Origin: an uncultured Bacilli bacterium
GTDB taxonomy: Bacteria > Bacillota_I > Bacilli_A > RF39 > UBA660
NCBI GenBank assembly: GCA_934096735.1
Contig: CAKOMS010000026.1
Span: forward strand, 1 to 7,709
Direction of reading: 5' to 3'
DNA length: 7,709 nt
Shown here: positions 1-5,980 of the stretch, piece after piece
Layout of the letters: the number at the start of each line of letters is the position of its first letter
Position numbering within the stretch: the first letter of the stretch is position 1
The notes under the pieces: model-generated
What the model saw: only the letters and a program-made list of their open reading frames with translations
What the model was told of the DNA's origin: nothing
Database searches by the model: none
Program-made: the position numbers and the translations under genes

Positions 1-91
1 TAACTTTATCAATATTACTTAAATTATTATACATATCTATTAAATCAAAAACCTTTTTAGTATTATTATCTAACAATATATTATACCTCAT
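1..91 (-). CDS. Partial unidentified ORF running off the left edge
   Basis: On the minus strand an ATG at 91-89 opens a frame of 30 codons that runs off the window with no stop. The frame is also open for nine codons before the ATG, back to a TAA at 121-119. The predicted peptide is hydrophilic (it begins MRYNILLDNNTKKVF) and matches no family I recognise. Only a weak purine stretch (AAAGAA) precedes the ATG, so the start is uncertain. It lies downstream of the broken ABC ATPase, where a permease would be expected, but the visible residues are not hydrophobic like a permease N-terminus. It could be a real gene start, an internal fragment of a decayed gene, or chance coding in AT-rich DNA. Confidence 0.25.
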   Translation of the reverse strand, partial: MRYNILLDNNTKKVFDLIDMYNNLSNIDKV

Positions 92-162
92 TTCTTTGTT
101 TATGCTTTTAAAATCAACTTAAATTTTGAATAAAAGTTTTAATTTAAAATTTTATTTTTTAG

Positions 163-192
163 AAAAATCAAAAATCTAAAATATTGATTTTT
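163..192 (-). terminator. Possible weak hairpin terminator after the ABC genes
   Basis: A perfect 9-bp inverted repeat (AAAAATCAA at 163-171, TTGATTTTT at 184-192) encloses a 12-base loop. It lies 60 bases past the stop of the truncated ATPase. On the minus strand the distal arm ends in a T-run. The stem has a single G:C pair, so it is thermodynamically weak. In DNA this AT-rich such a repeat can arise by chance. Confidence 0.25.
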
Positions 193-251
193 CCCTTATT
201 TTATGGGTTATAAGCAAACTAACTTAATTACTACCTGTGTCTATACTATAT

Positions 252-671
252 TCAACCAACTCTTTGTTTCATACCTCCGGATAAACTTTTAGGATAATTA
301 TTTTTAAATTCAACTAAATTATAATAATTTAATAAATAATCAATATATTCTAATCTTTCTTTACTAACATTTTTTTGGATTTTTAATCCAAGTAAAATAT
401 TATCGTATATAGTAAGCCAAGGAAATAAAGCATCACTTTGTAACATGTATGCTTTTTTTAAATTGTCTTTTTCTTTTATAATACCAGAAGATTTACTTTC
501 TAAATTAGAAATTATAGAAAGAATAGTAGACTTTCCACATCCAGAAGGCCCCACTATAGAAATTATCTCACCTTCATTTAATTCTAAATTAAAATTTTTA
601 ATAGCAAATATTTCTCCTTCTTTAGTATTATATCTTTTCTCTAAATTAACTATTTCTAGTAATTTACTCAT
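252..671 (-). CDS. C-terminally truncated ABC importer ATPase (SsuB/TauB/ThiZ type)
   Basis: This is the N-terminal part of the ATP-hydrolysing subunit of a small-molecule importer of the nitrate/sulfonate/taurine/thiamine-precursor class. It would sit on the cytoplasmic face and bind a permease. Seen in the sequence: Walker A GPSGCGKST at residues 41-49, Q-loop Gln78 followed by an LFPWLTIYDN-type stretch typical of this class, and ABC signature LSGGMKQR at 130-137. The frame then ends at residue 139. Walker B, the D-loop and the H-loop His are absent; family members are usually about 240-260 residues. The ATG overlaps the stop of the binding-protein gene (shared ATGAGTAA, 664-671) and has no clear Shine-Dalgarno, so translation is probably coupled. 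No frame downstream resumes the missing part. As read, the product cannot hydrolyse ATP normally: it is a pseudogene, a deletion or insertion scar, or an assembly misjoin. Confidence 0.85.
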   Translation of the reverse strand: MSKLLEIVNLEKRYNTKEGEIFAIKNFNLELNEGEIISIVGPSGCGKSTILSIISNLESKSSGIIKEKDNLKKAYMLQSDALFPWLTIYDNILLGLKIQKNVSKERLEYIDYLLNYYNLVEFKNNYPKSLSGGMKQRVG

Positions 672-1653
672 ATAAATTATTTACCAAATCTTTATAGTAA
701 ACATCATTATCAATTATTTTATTTTCTTTAAGTAACTCTACAATAGTATTAAAGAATTTTTCTTCAATAAAAGGATTATCTAACCATACATCAGCATCTT
801 TATAACTTTGAATCATTTCTTCTAGTAAAGATACATCTGTATCACTAAATTGATCTTTTATTACACTAGCAATTTTTTTACTATCATTTTGAAGGGTATA
901 TTTTAATCCATCATTAATAGCATTAGTAAAATTTTTAAAAATATCTTTATTATTTTTTATATCATTTTTTCTAGCATAAAATGCAGTATATGGAAATTCA
1001 TCACTTAAAAGTCCAACACTAGAAAGTACATAACCATTTTTATTTTTTTCAAGTTTAGTTGCAAGAGGTTGAAATAAATTTACATAATCTCCATTTCCTC
1101 CAATAAATGCTCCGGATAATTCAGCAAAATCAATAGAGTAGTTAATATTAACTTCATCTTTAGATATACTACTATTTTTTAATGCTCTTAAAAAACTTAA
1201 AGCGGGCATACCAGTACTTCTTCCAACTAAGACTTCTTTACCTTTCAAGTCTTCCATTTTAAAATCTTTTTTTCTTCCTAAAATAAATTGTCCATCTCTT
1301 TTAGTTAAACCTGAAAATACTTGTAAATAATTTTTTTCTTTACCATTATAAACAAATATTGCAGACTCAGGTCCAGCAAGCCCTATAAGTGTATCTCCAG
1401 ATAAAACTGAAGCTGCAACATTATCACTACCACTAACTAACATGAGTTCAATTTCAAGTCCGTATTTTTCAAAATAACCATTTTCTAAAGCAACATAAAA
1501 TGGTGTATAAAAAACACTATGAGTTACTTCTGAAACTTTAATTTTTTCTAATTTCTTTTCTTCATCATTATGGTTTATTTTATTATTCATAAAAAATGCA
1601 AATACAACAATTACAATAATTCCACAAATCCAAAGAACAATATTTTTTCTCAA
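664..1653 (-). CDS. ABC transporter substrate-binding protein, NMT1/THI5-like (SsuA/ThiY/TauA superfamily)
   Basis: This is the extracellular solute receptor of an ABC importer, 329 residues and full length for the family. Residues 5-21 are strongly hydrophobic. Cys10 lies in LWIC, which is not a convincing lipobox, so it is probably held by an uncleaved N-terminal membrane anchor, with a charged linker (about 23-38) before the fold. The NMT1/THI5-like start is clear at 40-70 (EVTHSVFYTPFYVALENGYF), followed by a GLAGPESA segment near residue 92-99. Ligands in this superfamily include pyrimidine thiamine precursors, sulfonates, nitrate and riboflavin; the sequence does not decide which, and I see no riboswitch upstream. 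The start is TTG (1653-1651). It is fixed by a good Shine-Dalgarno TAAGGAGA (complement of 1661-1668) seven bases upstream, with an in-frame stop just before. It is the first gene of the operon and overlaps the ATPase by 8 bases. Confidence 0.9.
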   Translation of the reverse strand: MRKNIVLWICGIIVIVVFAFFMNNKINHNDEEKKLEKIKVSEVTHSVFYTPFYVALENGYFEKYGLEIELMLVSGSDNVAASVLSGDTLIGLAGPESAIFVYNGKEKNYLQVFSGLTKRDGQFILGRKKDFKMEDLKGKEVLVGRSTGMPALSFLRALKNSSISKDEVNINYSIDFAELSGAFIGGNGDYVNLFQPLATKLEKNKNGYVLSSVGLLSDEFPYTAFYARKNDIKNNKDIFKNFTNAINDGLKYTLQNDSKKIASVIKDQFSDTDVSLLEEMIQSYKDADVWLDNPFIEEKFFNTIVELLKENKIIDNDVYYKDLVNNLYE

Positions 1654-1660
1654 ATAAATC

Positions 1661-1668
1661 TCTCCTTA
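1661..1668 (-). promoter_or_regulatory. Ribosome binding site deciding a TTG start
   Basis: The minus strand reads TAAGGAGA here, a strong match to the anti-Shine-Dalgarno complement. It lies seven bases before the TTG at 1653-1651. The same frame has a TAA immediately upstream and its next ATG lies 22 codons in, beyond the hydrophobic anchor, so TTG is the only sensible start for the binding protein. Confidence 0.8.
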
Positions 1669-1705
1669 CTATAATAATTTATTCACTGAAGATTAATATT
1701 GTCAC

Positions 1706-1737
1706 TAAAAGAAAAAACAATTTAGTTAAAAGAAAAA
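1706..1737. repeat. Pair of 11-bp direct repeats in the divergent intergenic region
   Basis: TAAAAGAAAAA occurs at 1706-1716 and again at 1727-1737, exactly 21 bases apart (two helical turns). The pair lies between the start of the ABC operon (minus) and the tRNA gene (plus). The spacing would suit two copies of a regulator binding on one DNA face. The motif is low-complexity, however, and chance is a serious alternative. Confidence 0.3.
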
Positions 1738-1757
1738 GCCAAATAACCATTAATTAA

Positions 1758-1786
1758 TTGAAATTTTAAAAAAAGAGTGGTAAACT
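1758..1786 (+). promoter_or_regulatory. Probable promoter of the tRNA gene
   Basis: A -35 TTGAAA (1758-1763) is separated by 17 bases from a -10 TAAACT (1781-1786), which is preceded by TGG and so forms an extended -10 (TGn). This would start transcription about 5-10 bases before the mature tRNA 5' end at 1800. The -10 hexamer matches consensus at only four of six positions. Confidence 0.45.
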
Positions 1787-1799
1787 TATTCTATCACTT

Positions 1800-1876
1800 A
1801 GCCCGTTGGTGAAGCGGTTTAACACACTGCGTTCTCAGCGCAGCATTCACGGGTTCGAACCCCGTACGGGTTACCA
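1800..1876 (+). tRNA. tRNA-Glu (anticodon CUC), CCA encoded
   Basis: The cloverleaf folds completely by hand. The 7-bp acceptor stem pairs 1800-1806 with 1866-1872, with A1:U72 and a G2:U71 wobble. The 3-bp D stem is GTG/CAC. The anticodon stem CTGCG/CGCAG encloses the loop TTCTCAG. The variable loop has 5 bases and the T stem ACGGG/CCCGT encloses TTCGAAC. The discriminator is A73 and CCA is encoded at 1874-1876. Position 33 is U and positions 34-36 are CUC, reading GAG (Glu). The body resembles bacterial tRNA-Glu (CCCGTTGGT start, AAGCGGTT D-loop, ACGGGT 3' arm) and keeps the U11:A24 pair favoured by glutamyl-tRNA synthetase. It stands alone rather than in a cluster and carries its own promoter and terminator. 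Confidence 0.9.
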
Positions 1877-1888
1877 TTAAATAATTAT

Positions 1889-1909
1889 CCTCTTATAAAG
1901 AGGTTTTTT
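1889..1909 (+). terminator. Rho-independent terminator of the tRNA gene
   Basis: The stem CCTCTT/AAGAGG (1889-1894 with 1898-1903) has a 3-base loop ATA and is followed directly by six T (1904-1909). It starts 12 bases after the tRNA CCA end. This fits the end of a single-gene tRNA transcript. Confidence 0.8.
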
Positions 1910-1979
1910 ATTTTTAATAAAAAATATTGTAAAAACAAATAATAAATTAACAATAAAATAAACTTAATTATTATTTGTA

Positions 1980-1988
1980 TGATATAAT
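1980..1988 (+). promoter_or_regulatory. Extended -10 promoter of the carboxypeptidase gene
   Basis: A perfect TATAAT at 1983-1988 is preceded by TGA, giving an extended -10 (TGn). No good -35 is seen 16-18 bases upstream, which is common for extended -10 promoters. Transcription would begin near 1995 and give a short leader of about 18 bases before the ATG at 2013. Confidence 0.55.
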
Positions 1989-2012
1989 TTCTAATGTAGT
2001 GTAGGTGTTTAA

Positions 2013-3221
2013 ATGAAAAAAATAATAACATTTTTAATATTATTAATAATTCCCATAAATATATATGCAATTGAGTTAAGTGAATTATATTCTCCAAATG
2101 TACTAATTTATGATTTAACAGATAATGAAATACTTTATAAAAAAAATAGTGATAAAAAAATAAATATTGCAAGTTTAACTAAAATAATGACTACTATAAC
2201 TGCAATAGAAAAAATTGATGATTTAAATGACACAGTTACATTTAAAGAAGAAATGCTTAGTGGATTGCCAAGTGATGCATCTCTTGCAAACTTAGTAGTT
2301 GGAGATAATTACACTTATGAAGATTTACTTTATGCATCAATTTTACCAAGTGGAGCAGATGCAACTCAAGCACTTGCAATATCATTAAGTGGTAGTGTAA
2401 GTAAATTTGTAAATGATATGAATGATTTAGCTAAAAAAATCGGATTAAATAACAGTCATTTTGTAAATGTTACTGGTCTTGATATTGAAAATCATTACAG
2501 CACTCTAGATGATATTCTAAAATTATTAAAATACTCTTTAAATAATAACTTATTTGAAACAATTTATAAAACAAAAGAACACACCTTAACAACTGGATTA
2601 CTAGTAGAAAGTACAATAAAAAAATATAATAAATTTATGAATCTTGATACTAGTAGAATAGTAGGAAGTAAAACAGGCAATACAAATATCGCAGGACTTT
2701 GTATGTCTCAATTATTTGTAAGTGATAATCATGAAATGATTTCTATTACAACCGGAGCTAAATACGTATGGGGAAATTTTTATAATTTAAAAGATGCTTT
2801 AAATATAATCGATTATGTTGATGATAACTATGACGAAGTTACAATTATTCCTAAGGATGAATTAATAAAAAAGATAAAGATAAATAATTCAGAAGAATAT
2901 AATATATATCCAAGTGAAGATGTAACATACTTTATTGAATTACCTAAAGAAAAAGATAAAATTTCATATAATTATGATGGACTTGAAAATTTAACACACA
3001 AAAATAAAAAGAATGATGTAATAGGTAAAATAAATTATTACTATGATGATAATTTAATAAAAAGTGAAGAAGTTAAATTAAATGAAGATATACCAATGAC
3101 TTTTAATAACATAGTTCAAGAAAATTTAATATTAATTATTATTTTAATAGTTATATTATTTTTAGTAGTAAAAATAATAAAAAAACAAAAAAGAAGAAAA
3201 AGAAGAAGAAAAAAAATATGA
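2013..3221 (+). CDS. D-alanyl-D-alanine carboxypeptidase (PBP5/DacA-DacF type, peptidase S11)
   Basis: This is a low-molecular-weight penicillin-binding protein that removes the terminal D-Ala from peptidoglycan pentapeptides outside the membrane and so limits cross-linking. Residues 1-19 form a signal peptide ending IYA. The catalytic SxxK is SLTK at 54-57 (ASLTKIMT context) and the KTG triad is at 220-222 (GSKTGNT). The middle motif reads S113-G-A115, where classical enzymes have SGN or SAN. The C-terminal part (about 250-365) is poorly conserved. It is followed by a true transmembrane helix at about 371-389 and a polybasic tail rich in Lys and Arg, instead of the usual amphipathic anchor helix. 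The Shine-Dalgarno is TAGGTG at 2002-2007, five bases before the ATG. The gene ends in tandem TGA TGA and converges on typA only three bases away. Its presence shows a walled cell. Confidence 0.92.
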   Translation: MKKIITFLILLIIPINIYAIELSELYSPNVLIYDLTDNEILYKKNSDKKINIASLTKIMTTITAIEKIDDLNDTVTFKEEMLSGLPSDASLANLVVGDNYTYEDLLYASILPSGADATQALAISLSGSVSKFVNDMNDLAKKIGLNNSHFVNVTGLDIENHYSTLDDILKLLKYSLNNNLFETIYKTKEHTLTTGLLVESTIKKYNKFMNLDTSRIVGSKTGNTNIAGLCMSQLFVSDNHEMISITTGAKYVWGNFYNLKDALNIIDYVDDNYDEVTIIPKDELIKKIKINNSEEYNIYPSEDVTYFIELPKEKDKISYNYDGLENLTHKNKKNDVIGKINYYYDDNLIKSEEVKLNEDIPMTFNNIVQENLILIIILIVILFLVVKIIKKQKRRKRRRKKI

Positions 3222-3249
3222 TGACTATTTTCTAGCATCATATTTTTTT
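3210..3249. terminator. Bidirectional terminator shared by the carboxypeptidase and typA genes
   Basis: A 14-bp hairpin pairs 3210-3223 with 3236-3249. Its core is ATATGATG/CATCATAT, flanked by an A-run on the left and a T-run on the right. The loop is 12 bases. Read from either strand it ends in a U-tract, so it can terminate both convergent genes. The carboxypeptidase stop (3219-3221) lies in the left arm and the typA stop (3225-3227) in the loop, so the terminator is built from coding sequence of both genes. Confidence 0.75.
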
Positions 3250-5033
3250 CTAAGTTCAGTATTTAAAATAACTTTTCTAAGTCTTATATTATTTGGAGTT
3301 ATTTCTACAAGTTCATCTTGGTTAATATAATCAAGTGCATACTCTAAAGTAATTGGTCTAGGTCTTTTAAGTACTACAGTTTTATCAGAATAAGCTGCTC
3401 TTGTATTAGTAAGTTCTTTTCCTTTAACAACATTTACAGCAAGATCATTATCCCTATTACATTCTCCAACAATCATACCTTCATAAACTTGAGTATTCGG
3501 CAATATAAACATAGTACCACGATCTTCTAAAGCACCAAGTGAATAAGCAGTAGCTTTACCAGTTTCACTAGAAACTAAAACTCCTAATTTTCTTTCACCA
3601 ACATTTAAATCACTTATAGGCATATATTCTTTAAAAGTATGGTTCATAATTCCATAACCTTTAGTTAAAGTCATAAAATTAGTAGAAAATCCAATCAATC
3701 CTCTAGAAGGAATAGTATAGTTAATTCTAGTTAAAGAACCAACATGTGTCATATTTTCCATTATAGCACCACGAGCACTTAATTCTTCAATAACACCACC
3801 CATATATTCATCATCAACTTCAATTTGTAAATCTTCATATGGTTCACATTTAACTCCATCAATTTCTTTTTGAATAACTTTAGGTTTAGATACTTGTAAT
3901 TCAAAACCTTCTCTTCTCATATTTTCAATAAGTATTCCTAAATGTAATTCACCTCTACCAGAAACTAAATAATTTTCAGAATCAAGTTGAGATACTTTTA
4001 AACTAACATCTTTTTGAGTTTCTTTTAATAGTCTTTCTTCTATTTTTCTACTAGTTAAAAGTTTACCATCTTCCCCAACAAATGGAGAAGTATTAACACC
4101 AAAAGTCATTTGTAAAGTAGGTTCATCAATATGAATTACTGGTAATCTATCATGATTATTAACTTCTGTAATAGTTTCTCCAACCATTATATCTTCAAGT
4201 CCAGCAAAAGCACAAATTTCACCAGCATCAACTTCATTAGTTTCAACTCTATTTAAAGTATTAAAAGTAAATAGTTTTTGGACTCTAAATTGTTTTTCAG
4301 TACCATCTAATCTTAAACAATTAACCATTTGTCCAACTTTTACTTTACCATTAAATACTCTTCCTACAGCAATTCTTCCAACATAATCATTATAATCAAG
4401 TAAAGCAGGTTGAAATTGAAAAGTACCATTTTTATCTCCATCTGGAGCTTTAATTTCAGAAACAATTAAATCTAAAATACATTTAAATGATTTCTCTTGA
4501 GTACTTAAATCATCACTTAAAGAAGATGTTCCATTTAAAGCACTTGCATATGCAACTTTAAAATCTAGTTGTTCATCAGATGCTCCTAAATCTAAGAACA
4601 ACTCAAGTACTTCATCTACTACCTCTTTTATTCTTGCAGTTGGTTTATCAACTTTATTTATAACAACAATAGGTTTAACACCAGCATCAATAGCTTTCTT
4701 TAAAACGAATTTTGTTTGAGGCATAGGTCCTTCATAAGCATCAACAACAAGAATAACACCATCAACCATATTCATTATTCTTTCTACTTCACCACCAAAA
4801 TCAGCATGACCTGGAGTATCTAATATATTAATTTTTATACCATTGTACATAATAGAAGTAGTTTTTGCTAATATAGTAATGCCTCTTTCTCTTTCAATAG
4901 CATTTGAATCCATAGAAAAATCAGAAGAATCTTGATTTTCTCTAAAAGTACCCACATATTTAATAATACCATCAACTAAAGCAGTTTTACCATGGTCAAC
5001 GTGAGCAATAATTGCAACATTTCTTAATTCCAT
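3225..5033 (-). CDS. typA: Ribosome-associated translational GTPase TypA/BipA
   Basis: This is a translation-factor GTPase of the EF-G/LepA superfamily that binds the ribosome and supports ribosome assembly and stress or low-temperature growth (family knowledge). It has 602 residues, normal for the family. All GTPase motifs are present: G1 AHVDHGKT 10-17, switch I ERERGIT 47-53, G3 DTPGH 72-76, G4 NKVD 126-129 and G5 SA near 164-165. The G domain (about 1-200) is followed by a beta-barrel domain II (about 200-290), EF-G III- and V-like domains (about 300-480, including SGRGELHLGILIENMRREG) and the BipA-specific C-terminal domain (about 480-602). The start ATG at 5033-5031 has Shine-Dalgarno AAGGTG (complement 5040-5045) six bases upstream. 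It is monocistronic, with its own promoter and a terminator shared with the convergent carboxypeptidase gene. Confidence 0.97.
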   Translation of the reverse strand: MELRNVAIIAHVDHGKTALVDGIIKYVGTFRENQDSSDFSMDSNAIERERGITILAKTTSIMYNGIKINILDTPGHADFGGEVERIMNMVDGVILVVDAYEGPMPQTKFVLKKAIDAGVKPIVVINKVDKPTARIKEVVDEVLELFLDLGASDEQLDFKVAYASALNGTSSLSDDLSTQEKSFKCILDLIVSEIKAPDGDKNGTFQFQPALLDYNDYVGRIAVGRVFNGKVKVGQMVNCLRLDGTEKQFRVQKLFTFNTLNRVETNEVDAGEICAFAGLEDIMVGETITEVNNHDRLPVIHIDEPTLQMTFGVNTSPFVGEDGKLLTSRKIEERLLKETQKDVSLKVSQLDSENYLVSGRGELHLGILIENMRREGFELQVSKPKVIQKEIDGVKCEPYEDLQIEVDDEYMGGVIEELSARGAIMENMTHVGSLTRINYTIPSRGLIGFSTNFMTLTKGYGIMNHTFKEYMPISDLNVGERKLGVLVSSETGKATAYSLGALEDRGTMFILPNTQVYEGMIVGECNRDNDLAVNVVKGKELTNTRAAYSDKTVVLKRPRPITLEYALDYINQDELVEITPNNIRLRKVILNTELRKKYDARK

Positions 5034-5060
5034 TTAAATCACCTTTTTTTTAACTAGGTT

Positions 5061-5089
5061 ATTATAACAAAAAAGTGTTGAAAGGTAAA
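5061..5089 (-). promoter_or_regulatory. Promoter of typA
   Basis: On the minus strand, TTTACC (complement 5084-5089) is followed after 17 bases by a perfect TATAAT (complement 5061-5066). The -10 is preceded by TGT, an extended -10. The transcript would start near 5054 and leave about 20 bases of leader containing the AAGGTG ribosome binding site. Confidence 0.7.
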
Positions 5090-5106
5090 CATAATTAGAA
5101 TAAATT
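5078..5106 (+). promoter_or_regulatory. Possible promoter of the surface-protein operon
   Basis: TTGAAA (5078-5083), a 17-base spacer and TAAATT (5101-5106) form a weak sigma-A-like promoter that would overlap the typA promoter on the opposite strand. The leader to the ATG at 5199 would be about 85 bases. A second TTGAAA at 5120-5125 has no acceptable -10. The assignment is tentative. Confidence 0.25.
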
Positions 5107-5198
5107 TTTTGTAAAATAATTGAAAATTTGTGCAAAATAAAAAAAGTATGTTGTTCATTTAAAAAATGTGTGATAAACTTAAACTAGGGTGGAATAGA

Positions 5199-5849
5199 AT
5201 GAAGGCAATAAAAGGTTTAAAGCGTGATACACAATTAGTCATTTTATCAGTGTTAGTTCTAACTATCGTTTCGTTGAGAGTTTCTTATTCAGCGTTTTTT
5301 TCAGTTAAAACACAATCAAGTATACAAGAAATAACAGCAGGAACATTAGTAGTTTCAGCTGAAGGAACAAATAAGATTACAAATGAATTAATGCCTACAA
5401 CAAAAGAAGAGATTGAAAGCATTATTAGAGGAACTATGACTACAGGAGATGCTGCAAGCCAATTTATTACTCTTACAGTAAATAATACTGGTAATGTAAA
5501 ATCAGACTATTCTGTATCTTTATCAAATGATACAATACCTTCTGGAGTTACTGGAGAATTACTATCATTCAATTATCTTTATGTTGCAATTTATGATGTT
5601 ACAAATAGTACATGGTTACAATTTAAAGATACAAGTAATAATGGTACAACTTATACAACAATTGGATCACTTGCTACAAATAATGTAGCACCTATTATAA
5701 AAGATTCAATTGAAACAGGGAACACTGCAAAACAATATAAAGTATATGTTTGGCTATCAGAAGATGTACCTACAAGTGAAATTGGAAAATTAGTATATTT
5801 AAAATTAGATGTTAAGAGTGTTGCATCAGATACTGGAGGAACAGATTAA
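5199..5849 (+). CDS. Secreted TasA/camelysin-like protein with SipW-type signal peptide
   Basis: This is a 216-residue exported protein resembling the TasA/CalY (camelysin) family, whose members form extracellular fibres or surface layers and are processed by a SipW-type signal peptidase. The N-terminus has a basic stretch, a hydrophobic core at about 13-26, then SYSAFFSVKTQSS and AGTLVVS (47-53). This matches the family pattern of A-[FY]-F-[ST], a short gap and AGTL. Cleavage after SYSA (residue 32) is likely. The rest is Thr/Ser/Asn-rich, has no cysteine and fits a beta-sandwich. I chose the ATG at 5199 because AGGGTGG (5186-5192) lies six bases before it. The in-frame ATG at 5166 has no ribosome binding site and would add 11 residues ahead of the signal peptide. 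It begins a three-gene unit; no SipW gene is in the window. Exact function unknown. Confidence 0.8.
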   Translation: MKAIKGLKRDTQLVILSVLVLTIVSLRVSYSAFFSVKTQSSIQEITAGTLVVSAEGTNKITNELMPTTKEEIESIIRGTMTTGDAASQFITLTVNNTGNVKSDYSVSLSNDTIPSGVTGELLSFNYLYVAIYDVTNSTWLQFKDTSNNGTTYTTIGSLATNNVAPIIKDSIETGNTAKQYKVYVWLSEDVPTSEIGKLVYLKLDVKSVASDTGGTD

Positions 5850-5850
5850 C

Positions 5851-5964
5851 ATGAAAAAAAATACAAAAAGTAATAGTTTAAATAAACAAGAATTAATAGC
5901 AATAGTTGTACTTTTAATTATTATATTGTTAACTCTTGTACTTATATTTACACAAAGAATTTAA
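5851..5964 (+). CDS. 37-residue single-helix membrane peptide
   Basis: This small gene fills the gap between the TasA-like gene and the repeat protein. It begins one base after the upstream TAA (5847-5849) and stops at TAA 5962-5964, 16 bases before the next start. GGAGG at 5835-5839, inside the end of the upstream gene, is a good Shine-Dalgarno at an 11-base spacing. The product has a hydrophilic Lys/Asn/Ser-rich N-terminus (1-14), a hydrophobic helix of about 19 residues (15-33, Leu/Ile/Val-rich) and the short tail TQRI. The positive N-terminus predicts an N-in, single-pass membrane peptide. No family is recognised. Its place in the operon suggests a helper or anchor for the two surface proteins, which is inference only. 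Chance coding is possible but unlikely given start, ribosome binding site, spacing and hydrophobicity together. Confidence 0.7.
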   Translation: MKKNTKSNSLNKQELIAIVVLLIIILLTLVLIFTQRI

Positions 5965-5980
5965 GAAGGGAAGATGAGTT

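Noticed and set aside
252..254. TGA at the end of the ATPase as a recoded Trp codon
   Set aside because: Reading through gives only Trp and Ile before a TAG, and TGA serves as a normal stop elsewhere in the window.
445..675. 76-residue plus-strand ORF opposite the ABC ATPase
   Set aside because: It lies wholly antisense to a frame with clear Walker A and signature motifs, and has no ribosome binding site or recognisable fold.
1654..1799. TPP or other riboswitch upstream of the ABC binding-protein gene
   Set aside because: No CUGAGA-type thiamine element or other recognisable aptamer core is present, only AT-rich sequence with a short direct repeat.
1800..1876. tRNA as an attachment site for an integrated element
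   Set aside because: No duplicate of the tRNA 3' end and no integrase gene occur in the window.
1885..2172. 95-residue minus-strand ORF rich in Tyr, His, Leu and Phe
   Set aside because: It runs across the tRNA terminator and the carboxypeptidase promoter and start. Its composition is what AT-rich DNA read backwards gives.
5166..5198. Upstream ATG as the start of the TasA-like protein
   Set aside because: No ribosome binding site precedes 5166, whereas AGGGTGG stands six bases before the in-frame ATG at 5199, which also gives a normal signal peptide.
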